Counted from the first letter of the stretch, positions 1-5,765 are shown. The stretch: 5,958 nt of DNA from Lachnospiraceae bacterium (GCA_900754855.1 CAAEEI010000019.1:1-5958); one strand, 5' to 3'. Program-made: numbers and translations. Notes: generated by a model not told the origin, from the sequence alone.

Positions 1-775
1 ATTTATTATAAAATCCTTCTATGCTAAAAAGGCCGGTGCGACCATTTCCTTATTGACTCTTTGTTCTAGCAGGAAAACCATGATATTCTCCAGGAAGAGA
101 GGAGAGCAGGGTGTTTAATTCTTTTCCATAAAGGGGAAAATCTTTTTCAGGAATATAAATCTGAATAGAAGGCCCAAAGTCATGATCTCTGGAAATAAGA
201 TCGTCAAACCCGAAACATTCGGAACCCTCTCCTACAAGACCGGCCGCCATTCTTGGTAGCCACTGGGCAAAGTGTTTTTGCAGTTCCGGGTAACAGATCT
301 CCCAAAAATAATCTTCGGCCAGATCCAGTCCTTTAATGTTTTCGTTTTCTGTCATAAATGGCGTCGTCCTTTCTTCTTGTAATTTCTGTTTTGTCTGATT
401 AAAGTTTGCCAAACTATGCTGATAGCTTTCGTTGTCAACACCGAGTTTTTTTGCTGATAATCAGGGAGGCATATAAAACTTCATGATCAGGATCATTTTC
501 TAAATAATCTAAACTGATTAAATGAAGGGAAACAGCCTCTGAGAACCGATGCATTTGCTGGACAAATTGGCGAGGTTTACGAGAGCAGCGGCATAGTCCA
601 AATGATGAACGCCTTTGGTAGTTTTCGCGATATGCAAAGCTTTATAGAGAGCATTTAAGGCTTGTTTATAGCGCCCAAGATGACGAAGTAAGCCGCCATA
701 TTCGCTATATAGGGCTAAAGTTTCGTCATGGTATTTCCCTAAAGACCAATACACCAGAAATCTTTCTGGAAAAGA
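1..775 (-). pseudogene. Decayed TPR-DUF4037 gene (5' truncated, frameshifted, in-frame stop)
   Basis: The 754-520 part translates to tetratricopeptide-like helices (YSEYGGLLRHLGRYKQALNA, then DYAAALVNLANL). The 412-1 part carries the DUF4037 signature GEGSECFGFDDLISRDHDFG, a nucleotidyltransferase-like fold of unknown function. I recognise the TPR plus DUF4037 architecture from Clostridia, so these were one gene. Visible lesions are: no start and a missing N-terminal TPR region; a 1-nt loss near 560-563, where the next frame resumes as QQMHRFSEAVSLHL; a 1-nt gain in the T7 run at 446-452, which restores the first frame as KKLGVDNESYQHSLANF; and TAA at 50-52, after which the same frame continues GNGRTGLFSIEGFY, typical of the family. 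The two shifts cancel in frame, but frame 1 has a stop at 518-520 and the middle frame has one at 435-437. The far C-terminus lies outside the window. An internal ATG at 353-355 could start only a roughly 100-residue stub. The pseudogene call is firm unless the frameshifts and the stop are all sequencing errors. Confidence 0.85.
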
Positions 776-1089
776 TCATCGCCGCTTTTGTCTCTGCATA
801 CAGGATGAAAATCAAAATGTACGGCGCCAACCGATATTTTACGTTCGACAGCCTGACTGATTCGGGCAACACCTTCATTACCGAAGGCGCCACAAAGATC
901 GATGGCCAGACACCCTTTTTTTAATAGTTCCTTCGCTGCTTCCTCGGCCTGTGTATAATCGGAGCATCCTATAGTGTAGACAATGATTTTTTCTGCATCT
1001 ACGACAGAACGATCCTTATCAGGCTGACAGCCTTCATGGCAGAAAAGAAATCCGATTTTTATTTTCTTTTTTTCTTTTATACTTTCCAT
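739..1089 (-). CDS. DUF6506-like small protein
   Basis: This 116-residue protein of unknown function resembles the DUF6506 family. After a lysine-rich start it has a beta strand (KIGFLF, residues 11-16). The family-type signature DLCGAFGNEGVARISQAV is at residues 64-81, followed by VGAVHFDFHP (87-96) and KSGDDLF (101-107), where related proteins normally end. The last nine residues (QKDFWCIGL) look unnatural. They come from reading out of frame into the remnant TPR gene, so the original stop was probably lost at the junction. The ATG at 1089 lies inside the last codons of the upstream recombinase-like gene (13-nt overlap), which implies one transcript and translational coupling. Only a weak SD (GAAAAGG) lies about 12 nt upstream. 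The family name is from memory; that it is a coding gene is well supported by the conserved motif and the overlap. Confidence 0.75.
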   Translation of the reverse strand: MESIKEKKKIKIGFLFCHEGCQPDKDRSVVDAEKIIVYTIGCSDYTQAEEAAKELLKKGCLAIDLCGAFGNEGVARISQAVERKISVGAVHFDFHPVCRDKSGDDLFQKDFWCIGL

Positions 1090-1475
1090 TTATTCAACGC
1101 CTTTTCTAATATTTCTATTGCTTTTTCACCGTCTGTGGCGGTCATAAGAGCAACATTGTTTTCCTTACACTTTTTATAGGTTTCTAAAACAAGAGTAATC
1201 TCACTGGAAATTTTATCTAAGGTAAGGACGAAGATTGCGTCCAGCTTATGATTTTCTACATCTTTCATCATTCTCATGAATCCGGGACGGTCGAGATGGT
1301 GTGGTGGGTAATCTCCCAGATCAGTATAGTGGAAAAAACTACACTTCTGTCCGTAAATGGAGATCGCTCGATTTTGACATTTTTGCCCGTCGCTGATCAT
1401 TCCTTTGACATAAATTTGTGAGCATCCGGGGCATCCGCCACGGAGATGCTGGTGATTGTAAATACCAATACGCAT
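1077..1475 (-). CDS. Serine-recombinase-fold protein lacking catalytic residues
   Basis: This 132-residue protein matches only the N-terminal catalytic domain of resolvase/invertase-type serine recombinases. It has RIGIY at residues 2-6, LDRPGFMRMMKDVENHKLDA at 61-80, IFVLTLDKIS at 81-90 and LETYKKCKENNVAL at 97-110. There is no C-terminal DNA-binding domain. The usual nucleophile motif YxRVS is replaced by YNHQ (residues 6-9). The LDRLSR arginines are replaced: the sequence reads LDKISS, so the first Arg is Lys88 and the second is Ser91. It should therefore not cut DNA. Four cysteines (C15, C18, C33, C45) lie in the N-terminal half, the first two as CPGC, and could bind a metal; that is inference. 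The ATG at 1475 follows AAGGAAGG (complement of 1483-1490) at 7 nt spacing. A TAAAAT -10 candidate lies at the complement of 1513-1518 but without a good -35. It heads a two-gene set with the DUF6506-like gene. Confidence 0.8.
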   Translation of the reverse strand: MRIGIYNHQHLRGGCPGCSQIYVKGMISDGQKCQNRAISIYGQKCSFFHYTDLGDYPPHHLDRPGFMRMMKDVENHKLDAIFVLTLDKISSEITLVLETYKKCKENNVALMTATDGEKAIEILEKALNKWKV

Positions 1476-1628
1476 AAAAAATCCTTCCTTCCCACTGTTT
1501 TTTATTACCGTTATTTTATCAGAATCGGGCAGGAGAAAAAGGGAAGATTACAGAGGAAAAATAGGAAGAAATGATACAGTTTTTCCTAAGATTAGAGCCA
1601 TATCCTACCATGAAAGAAAAATGAACTG

Positions 1629-1637
1629 TGTTAAAAT
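1629..1637 (+). promoter_or_regulatory. Extended -10 promoter of the DUF4125 gene
   Basis: TGT followed by TAAAAT (1632-1637) makes a TGn extended -10, about 33 bases before the start codon. No convincing -35 is seen at the expected distance (1609-1614 reads CATGAA), so the call rests on the extended -10 and its position between divergent genes. Confidence 0.4.
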
Positions 1638-1655
1638 GAAAAAAAGCAATTTTGC

Positions 1656-1662
1656 AAGGAGG
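1656..1662 (+). promoter_or_regulatory. Shine-Dalgarno site that fixes the DUF4125 start
   Basis: AAGGAGG with a 7-nt spacer to the ATG at 1670. An in-frame TTG at 1652 overlaps this SD and cannot be the start it serves. Confidence 0.85.
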
Positions 1663-1669
1663 AAACAGC

Positions 1670-2272
1670 ATGGAGCGAAAACAAATGGAGAAGTTTGTCG
1701 TTGAAAAAGAGTGGGAAATGTTCCAACAGGTAAAAGGAATAGGCGGGAGAGTTTCCTGTCAGGATGATCAGGAAACCTTTGTTATCATGCGTTTAAGTCA
1801 GTTTGAAAGCTGGCCGGAAGAAGCGGTGGAAAGTTATTTACAGGATTTGGAGGAAGCCGGAAAAAATGAGCGAAATCTGGTTATGGAAAAATATGCCTAT
1901 ATGATGGAGATTACAGATCCGGACTATTATGCTTCCATCTGTCATTTACTCCCAGCTGTTTCCCCGGAGGCAAAAGAAATGGTTGGACAGATATCGGCAC
2001 AATATATGTGCTGGGAAAAGGAAATCGAGATTTTGTATCCAAATATTCGTAAGCATGGCCGTGTAACTTCCGGTTTGGCTGCCGATGGCAGTGCAAGTGT
2101 GGAGAATTATCTTCAAAGTGAGTTAAAGACTTATTCTGTAAGAACTTTACGGATTCTCATTGATCAAATAAAGAGAGAACCACATAAAAATCTTTACATG
2201 ATCAGTATGGAGAAGTTAGTAAAAGCTTATGGATATTCTTCTCTGGAAGTTGCGGAAACTGCATTGTCGTAA
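1670..2272 (+). CDS. DUF4125 family protein
   Basis: This 200-residue cytoplasmic protein of unknown biochemical function is a good full-length match to DUF4125. It shows the family pattern in order: EKEWEMFQQVKGIGGRVSCQ (residues 12-31), TFVIMRLSQFESW (36-48), SYLQDLEEA (55-63), RNLVMEKYAYMME (68-80), then YLQSELKTYSVRTL (147-160) and YGYSSLEVAE (187-196). No signal peptide or membrane segment is seen. The ATG at 1670 is chosen because of the AAGGAGG at 1656-1662. It is divergent from the recombinase-like gene. The codon after its stop continues in the same frame into a truncated dehydratase remnant, so its native downstream neighbour has been lost. From memory, DUF4125 genes are often close to or associated with TPR-DUF4037 genes in Lachnospiraceae; here the DUF4037 partner is a nearby pseudogene while DUF4125 remains intact. 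The role is unknown. Confidence 0.88.
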   Translation: MERKQMEKFVVEKEWEMFQQVKGIGGRVSCQDDQETFVIMRLSQFESWPEEAVESYLQDLEEAGKNERNLVMEKYAYMMEITDPDYYASICHLLPAVSPEAKEMVGQISAQYMCWEKEIEILYPNIRKHGRVTSGLAADGSASVENYLQSELKTYSVRTLRILIDQIKREPHKNLYMISMEKLVKAYGYSSLEVAETALS

Positions 2273-3175
2273 AAAAGAGTTGATGCCGTTTGTCCGGATA
2301 AAAAAACAGGAGATTTTGTAAAAACAGCCATCCATGATTTTGAAGGAAAACATCATAAGAGAAAACACCTGGAAGCTCCGTTTAATAAAGTAGGAGATGT
2401 TGAGTCACTGACGATTTTTGATGATGTGTTTGTGCCGGAAGACCGCATTTTCTTAAATGGTTATGATCATCCGGATGTGGTACAGTATGCCGGGTATCTG
2501 GCATTGATGTTTGCCCATTTCCACAGACATTCATATACAGGATGTAAAACAGCCGTATCGGAGATCATTGCATCTCAGGCAGCGCTGGTGGCTGATGTCA
2601 ACGATATTGCCAAAGCTGAGCATGTGAGGGAAAAAATCTGTGATATTATCGGAACAGCGGAACTGGTGTTTGCAGCCGGACAGGCATCGGCATACCGGGC
2701 AGTGCAGTTTCCAAATGGTTCCTGGGTACCGGATGAAATCCTGACCAATGCGGGACGGAGACTGGCCGGACATAATATTTATCATGAATACGAAATCCTT
2801 GCCGATCTGACAGGAGGAATCTGTGCGTCGCTGCCGACGGAAGAAAGTTTCTTTGCGCCGGAGACGGCAGAGCTTTGTAACAAATATATCATCAGAAATC
2901 CGGAATACACGGCAGAAGAAACGCATCGCGTCATGAGGATGATGGAAGATAAGCTCTGCGATGCCTTTGAGGGAGCGCAGTGTGTGGCGGGCGTTCATGG
3001 AGGAGGTTCGCCGCTGATGGAAACGATCACCATGATGAGCCGATATGATCTGGAAGAACTGAAGAAGATTGCCAAGTATCTGGCAGGATTTGAAGGGGTG
3101 GAATGCCCAAGATATGAAAGAGCAACGGCAACGCCAAGAGCAATGTTGGAACGTTTTAAAAAGACACAAAAATAA
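2273..3175 (+). pseudogene. C-terminal remnant of an AbfD/HpaB-type dehydratase (4-hydroxybutyryl-CoA dehydratase family)
   Basis: An open frame of 300 codons starts immediately after the DUF4125 stop, in the same frame. From about 2390 it matches the C-terminal part of the 4-hydroxyphenylacetate 3-hydroxylase / 4-hydroxybutyryl-CoA dehydratase family: GDVESLTIFDDVFVPEDRIF, then FHRHSYTGCK, LTGGICASLPTEESF and AGVHGGGSP. In clostridial AbfD, which dehydrates 4-hydroxybutyryl-CoA using a [4Fe-4S] cluster and FAD, the cluster is held by two N-terminal Cys plus His292 and Cys299. The His and Cys of HRHSYTGC here fit the latter pair and favour AbfD-like over a flavin monooxygenase. About 200 N-terminal residues, including the two other Cys ligands, are absent. 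The only early start (GTG 2426) has no SD. The body is otherwise free of stops up to TAA 3173-3175, so truncation looks recent. The first ~35 codons (2273-2380) are not clearly family-like. Confidence 0.82.
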
Positions 3176-3268
3176 ATCAGAAATCGAAATGCCATAATGA
3201 TTCCATTTTTCTCCAAAAATATAATTTGTGATTTATACATTACTCTTGTTTGATGATTGTTCATCGCA

Positions 3269-3305
3269 AAAAAGACCAATCGAGTTTTCTCAGATTGGTC
3301 TTTTT
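3269..3305 (+). terminator. Bidirectional intrinsic terminator
   Basis: The stem GACCAATC (3274-3281) pairs with GATTGGTC (3293-3300). It is extended inward by GAG/CTC (3282-3284 with 3289-3291, one bulged A at 3292, TTTT loop) and outward by A5/T5. The T run at 3301-3305 serves the plus strand and the A run at 3268-3273 serves the minus-strand peptidase gene, which ends 40 bases away. It sits between convergent genes. Confidence 0.88.
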
Positions 3306-3345
3306 GTGTATATAGAAAATATAGGACAGTCTGTTCAATGCCTGA

Positions 3346-4596
3346 TTAATCCTCCATCGGTTTATAATAGAAAAACATCTGTGCATACAGGCTTCCTTCT
3401 GAAATCTCTTTCTCACTGACCCAGTCTCCAAAAGAACTGGTTTTTCTTTTCGGGAGATAATGCGGATCAAGAAGAAGGAATTTTTTTGTTTTTTCATTAT
3501 AATCGACAATGGTGGTGTAGTGTCCCGGGACATAAGTAATCGCCGTATCTCCTTTTTTCAGTTTTTCTTTTAACTGTCTGAGGGTATCTCCGCTGCCATC
3601 ATACTGAAATCCATATTTATAGCCAAATTTCATGGCGGCGGCTTTGAAAAAACCACTGTCCGTACCATGTCCCTGAATGCGGAAATAATGATCCACGGCA
3701 TAATCTGCCAGAAGATGAGGATTTGCATAGTGACCGGTCAGAGAGTAAATGGCGTTCATGGTCGCGAAAATACCACAGCCGGAAGTACAGAAATTATTGG
3801 TGGAAGGGTCGGGATTTTTCCCTTTTCCATAATAGGTTCCTGCCCACTCCGGATCAAACTGCACAAAGACGCGGAGGTTAGATTTACCGATAGCCTTTTG
3901 TGTGCGGTGGAGACGCCAGGAAGTATCTTTATTGCTGGTGAAAGTAAAGAGTCCTTCTTTGCTCTTGCCAAAGAAACGGTTGGTTACCGTATCCTGTATA
4001 CCATAATAATTGCCTTTGCGGACAAAACGAAAGGTTCCGGCCTGCGCGGCAGTTCCCCAAATATCTCCGGAGGAGTTTTTGCTGAACAGCCGATCAGAAA
4101 GGAGATATTCTCCGGTATCGGTTTTGCAGATCTGAAAACCCTCATCGGTGGGGGAAGTAATGCGGCAGGTGAAAGAACTGCCATGAAACTGTCTTTTGGA
4201 TACCGGGAAAAGCTGTGCCTGTTTGTCGGCAGAAGGAGCAGTCACGTAGCGGAAACGGTAAACCCCGTCTGCAAGGGGCTGCTTTTTTCTTCCGTCATAA
4301 ATCAGACAATCATAGGTGAAATCCTCTTTGGTTGCCCAGCCATAACGGGTGCCGGAAGAATGATTGTACCGGATTTCGTACCATGAAGAAGTAGAACCGA
4401 TAACCGTTACGCCCGAAAAAGAAGGAAGATAAGTAAGAAAATCACCGCCCGGAGACGAATAGACAGCCAGATCATGGCGTACCATGGCATAAATTTTGTC
4501 TGTATTTATAGTGTATCCGTGTTTAAAGGCATGTACCGGGGTAGAAAACAGAAAAAGACCTAAGAATGTGAATAAAAGAATAGTATGTTTTTTCAA
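3346..4596 (-). CDS. Secreted SH3-like / C39-like cysteine peptidase
   Basis: This 416-residue exported protein has a classic signal peptide (MKKH, then LLFTFLGLFLF, with likely cleavage after VHA at residue 23). Residues ~35-97 look like a bacterial SH3 domain (YAMVRHDLAVYSSPGG, then SWYEIRY and YGWATKEDF). Residues ~105-230 alternate short strands (DGVYRFRY, FTCRI, FRFVRKGNYYGIQD, SWRLH), like a ricin-type beta-trefoil carbohydrate-binding module; this is a weaker call. Residues ~240-410 form a C39-like papain-fold domain: Gln247 in VQFDPEWAG as the oxyanion residue, Cys274 in TSGCGIFATMNAI as the nucleophile, His359 in VPGHYTTIVDY, and Asp378 in LLLDPHY. It probably cleaves peptides at or outside the cell wall; the target is unknown. 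The start is TTG at 4596, supported by AGGAGG with a 9-nt spacer. No sortase motif or transmembrane anchor is visible, so SH3 or trefoil binding may hold it on the wall. Confidence 0.85.
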   Translation of the reverse strand: MKKHTILLFTFLGLFLFSTPVHAFKHGYTINTDKIYAMVRHDLAVYSSPGGDFLTYLPSFSGVTVIGSTSSWYEIRYNHSSGTRYGWATKEDFTYDCLIYDGRKKQPLADGVYRFRYVTAPSADKQAQLFPVSKRQFHGSSFTCRITSPTDEGFQICKTDTGEYLLSDRLFSKNSSGDIWGTAAQAGTFRFVRKGNYYGIQDTVTNRFFGKSKEGLFTFTSNKDTSWRLHRTQKAIGKSNLRVFVQFDPEWAGTYYGKGKNPDPSTNNFCTSGCGIFATMNAIYSLTGHYANPHLLADYAVDHYFRIQGHGTDSGFFKAAAMKFGYKYGFQYDGSGDTLRQLKEKLKKGDTAITYVPGHYTTIVDYNEKTKKFLLLDPHYLPKRKTSSFGDWVSEKEISEGSLYAQMFFYYKPMED

Positions 4597-4605
4597 AAGC
4601 TGAAT

Positions 4606-4611
4606 CCTCCT
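4606..4611 (-). promoter_or_regulatory. Shine-Dalgarno site for the TTG-started peptidase gene
   Basis: The complement reads AGGAGG, 9 nt before TTG at 4596-4594. It decides the start because there is no ATG nearby upstream in that frame and the signal peptide begins exactly here. Confidence 0.8.
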
Positions 4612-4680
4612 GTCTGCTGATAAAAAAATAAAAAACGGTCGTTTATTTGATGCAGGGATATATTTCCTGTTTTTCTCTTA

Positions 4681-4710
4681 TGTTATTACTAAAATTGTTA
4701 TTACTAAAAT
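4681..4710. repeat. Perfect 15-bp tandem duplication
   Basis: TGTTATTACTAAAAT occurs twice with no gap (4681-4695 and 4696-4710) in the untranslated leader of the peptidase gene, immediately beside the first TGTCGAA box. Confidence 0.95.
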
Positions 4711-4711
4711 G

Positions 4712-4739
4712 TGTCGAAAAATGAATAAAATATGTCGAA
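4712..4739 (+). promoter_or_regulatory. Pair of Spo0A-box-like sites
   Basis: Two exact TGTCGAA heptamers lie at 4712-4718 and 4733-4739, spaced 21 bp start to start, which is two helical turns, so both are on one face. TGTCGAA is the known core of the Spo0A (0A) box in Bacillus and Clostridium. They lie 20-47 bp downstream of the -10 of the peptidase promoter, where a bound regulator would be expected to repress. They are about 70 bp or more upstream of the relQ -35. Binding itself is inference. Confidence 0.6.
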
Positions 4740-4758
4740 ATTATTACATATGGAACGT

Positions 4759-4787
4759 ATTATAGCATAGAAAAAAGAAAATGGAAA
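4759..4787 (-). promoter_or_regulatory. Promoter of the secreted peptidase gene
   Basis: On the minus strand, TTTCCA (4787-4782) and TATAAT (4764-4759) are separated by 17 bp, with TGC just before the -10 (extended -10). This predicts a leader of about 155 nt that contains both Spo0A-like boxes and the 15-bp repeats. Confidence 0.7.
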
Positions 4788-4808
4788 GAGAAATATGGGT
4801 TTTATCCT

Positions 4809-4837
4809 TTGTAAAAACAGAGTTTTTGTAGTAAAAT
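4809..4837 (+). promoter_or_regulatory. SigA-type promoter of the alarmone synthetase gene
   Basis: TTGTAA (4809-4814), a 17-bp spacer and TAAAAT (4832-4837). Transcription would start near 4844, giving a leader of about 105 nt before the ATG at 4950. Confidence 0.65.
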
Positions 4838-4849
4838 AGGTGCAATGTA

Positions 4850-4880
4850 TCCTCCCCATCGACAGGGCAGGGGAAGAGGA
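4850..4880 (+). promoter_or_regulatory. 5'-terminal hairpin in the relQ leader
   Basis: TCCTC and CCC (4850-4857) can pair with GGG (4871-4873) and GAGGA (4876-4880), with an AA bulge and a 13-nt loop. It begins within about ten bases of the predicted transcript end, so it could protect the mRNA or act in regulation. No known riboswitch is recognised. The rest of the leader (4881-4949) is mostly purine. Confidence 0.4.
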
Positions 4881-4937
4881 AAAAGAAAAAAATCAGGCGA
4901 AGGAATCGGGGGAAGGAAATGGGGAAACCCGGAAAAG

Positions 4938-4943
4938 AAGGAG
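4938..4943 (+). promoter_or_regulatory. Shine-Dalgarno site that fixes the RelQ-like start
   Basis: AAGGAG lies 6 nt before the ATG at 4950. The frame is open back to 4845, but that extension has no SD and encodes only purine-leader residues (G, R, K, E). Confidence 0.8.
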
Positions 4944-4949
4944 ACGATT

Positions 4950-5765
4950 ATGGAACGGAAAAAAAAGGTATTTGATGTAGTTGAAGATATGTTTCGCACT
5001 TCATTTGGTGAAAAAGTCAGACAGAGGATGTTCGAGGAACTGAATAATCAGCAGTTGATTGAATTGTTTCGCAATGAAACCGAACCGTTCAATAACCTGA
5101 TGGCATATTATAAATGTGCATTGATGGAAATCGAAACGAAGTTTCGTGTGCTGAACGAAGAATTTTCTTTACAGCATGATCGTAATCCCATTGAATCCAT
5201 AAAAACTCGTCTGAAAAGTGTAGACAGTATCGTGGAGAAAATGCATCGGAGGGATATTCCTTTTTCTGTGCAGAACATAGAAGACAACCTGTTTGACATT
5301 GCCGGAATCCGCGTAGTCTGTTCTTTCCGGGAAGATATTTATTTTCTGGCTTCCTGTCTTCTTGGTCAGGATGACGTTTTTCTGATTGAGAAAAAAGATT
5401 ATATTGCCAATCCGAAACCGAATGGGTATCGCAGTCTGCATCTGATCGTGGAGACGCCGATTTTTTTGCAAAGAAATAAAAAAATGATGAAGGTGGAAGT
5501 GCAGCTTCGTACCATTGCCATGGATTTCTGGGCAAGCCTGGAACATAAATTGAAGTATAAAAAGAATCTGGAGATTAAAGAACTGACGGAAGAATTAAAA
5601 GAATGTGCGGAAGAGAGCGCAGTGCTTGACGTGAAGATGGATCGAATCAGAAAAAAGATCGAACAACTGGGGTATATGCCGGATATGGAAGATGATTCTG
5701 CTGCGGAAAAAATTTTTGGAGAATCTGCTGATTTGACGGTCGAAAGAAATATGCAGAAAAAGTAA
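4950..5765 (+). CDS. relQ: RelQ-type small alarmone synthetase (GTP pyrophosphokinase family)
   Basis: This 271-residue cytoplasmic enzyme is predicted to transfer pyrophosphate from ATP to GDP/GTP, making (p)ppGpp for the stringent response. It has the RelA/SpoT synthetase domain but no HD hydrolase and no TGS/ACT regulatory domains, so it is a stand-alone small synthetase. Visible motifs: IESIKTRLKSVDSIVEKM (81-98), DIAGIRVVCSF (116-126, Asp116 expected to bind Mg2+), YIANPKPNGYRSLHL (151-165, Tyr160 expected to stack on the substrate base), and EVQLRTIAMDFWASLEHKLK (183-202, Glu183 catalytic). A charged helix at 209-240 matches the RelQ C-terminal region, followed by a ~30-residue acidic/mixed tail (GYMPDMEDD onward) longer than in the short Bacillus enzyme. 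About 45 extra N-terminal residues precede the core. The symbol rests on closest resemblance to RelQ/YjbM; a RelP/YwaC-like subtype is possible. It is divergent from the secreted peptidase gene and has its own promoter. Confidence 0.88.
   Translation: MERKKKVFDVVEDMFRTSFGEKVRQRMFEELNNQQLIELFRNETEPFNNLMAYYKCALMEIETKFRVLNEEFSLQHDRNPIESIKTRLKSVDSIVEKMHRRDIPFSVQNIEDNLFDIAGIRVVCSFREDIYFLASCLLGQDDVFLIEKKDYIANPKPNGYRSLHLIVETPIFLQRNKKMMKVEVQLRTIAMDFWASLEHKLKYKKNLEIKELTEELKECAEESAVLDVKMDRIRKKIEQLGYMPDMEDDSAAEKIFGESADLTVERNMQKK

Noticed and set aside
1077..1475. Active site-specific recombinase or mobile-element integrase
   Set aside because: The catalytic Ser and Arg residues and the DNA-binding domain are missing, and no terminal repeats or cargo genes are seen around it.
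1652..1669. TTG start for the DUF4125 gene
   Set aside because: The TTG overlaps the SD itself; the ATG at 1670 has ideal spacing and matches the family start.
2531..3169. Long minus-strand open frame (212 codons)
   Set aside because: Antisense shadow of the dehydratase remnant, which has clear family motifs; the antisense translation shows no recognisable domain and no SD.
2426..3175. Functional 249-residue protein from GTG 2426
   Set aside because: No SD, the start falls inside the conserved DDVFVP motif, and homology continues upstream to about 2390, so this is a truncated gene, not a real start.
3176..3266. Possible second hairpin just after the dehydratase remnant
   Set aside because: Only short imperfect pairing is possible in this AT-rich stretch; the clear terminator is at 3269-3305.
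3228..3533. Short open frames on both strands around the terminator
   Set aside because: They cross the hairpin and the end of the peptidase gene, have no SD and show no recognisable protein features.
3667..4386. Long plus-strand open frame (239 codons)
   Set aside because: Antisense shadow of the secreted peptidase gene, whose signal peptide and catalytic motifs are unambiguous.
4845..4949. N-terminal extension of the alarmone synthetase from ATG 4845
   Set aside because: It encodes only low-complexity Arg/Lys/Gly from a purine-rich leader, lies at or within a base of the predicted transcription start, and lacks an SD; AAGGAG points to ATG 4950.
5089..5546. Three minus-strand open frames inside relQ
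   Set aside because: Antisense shadows of a well-conserved coding region.
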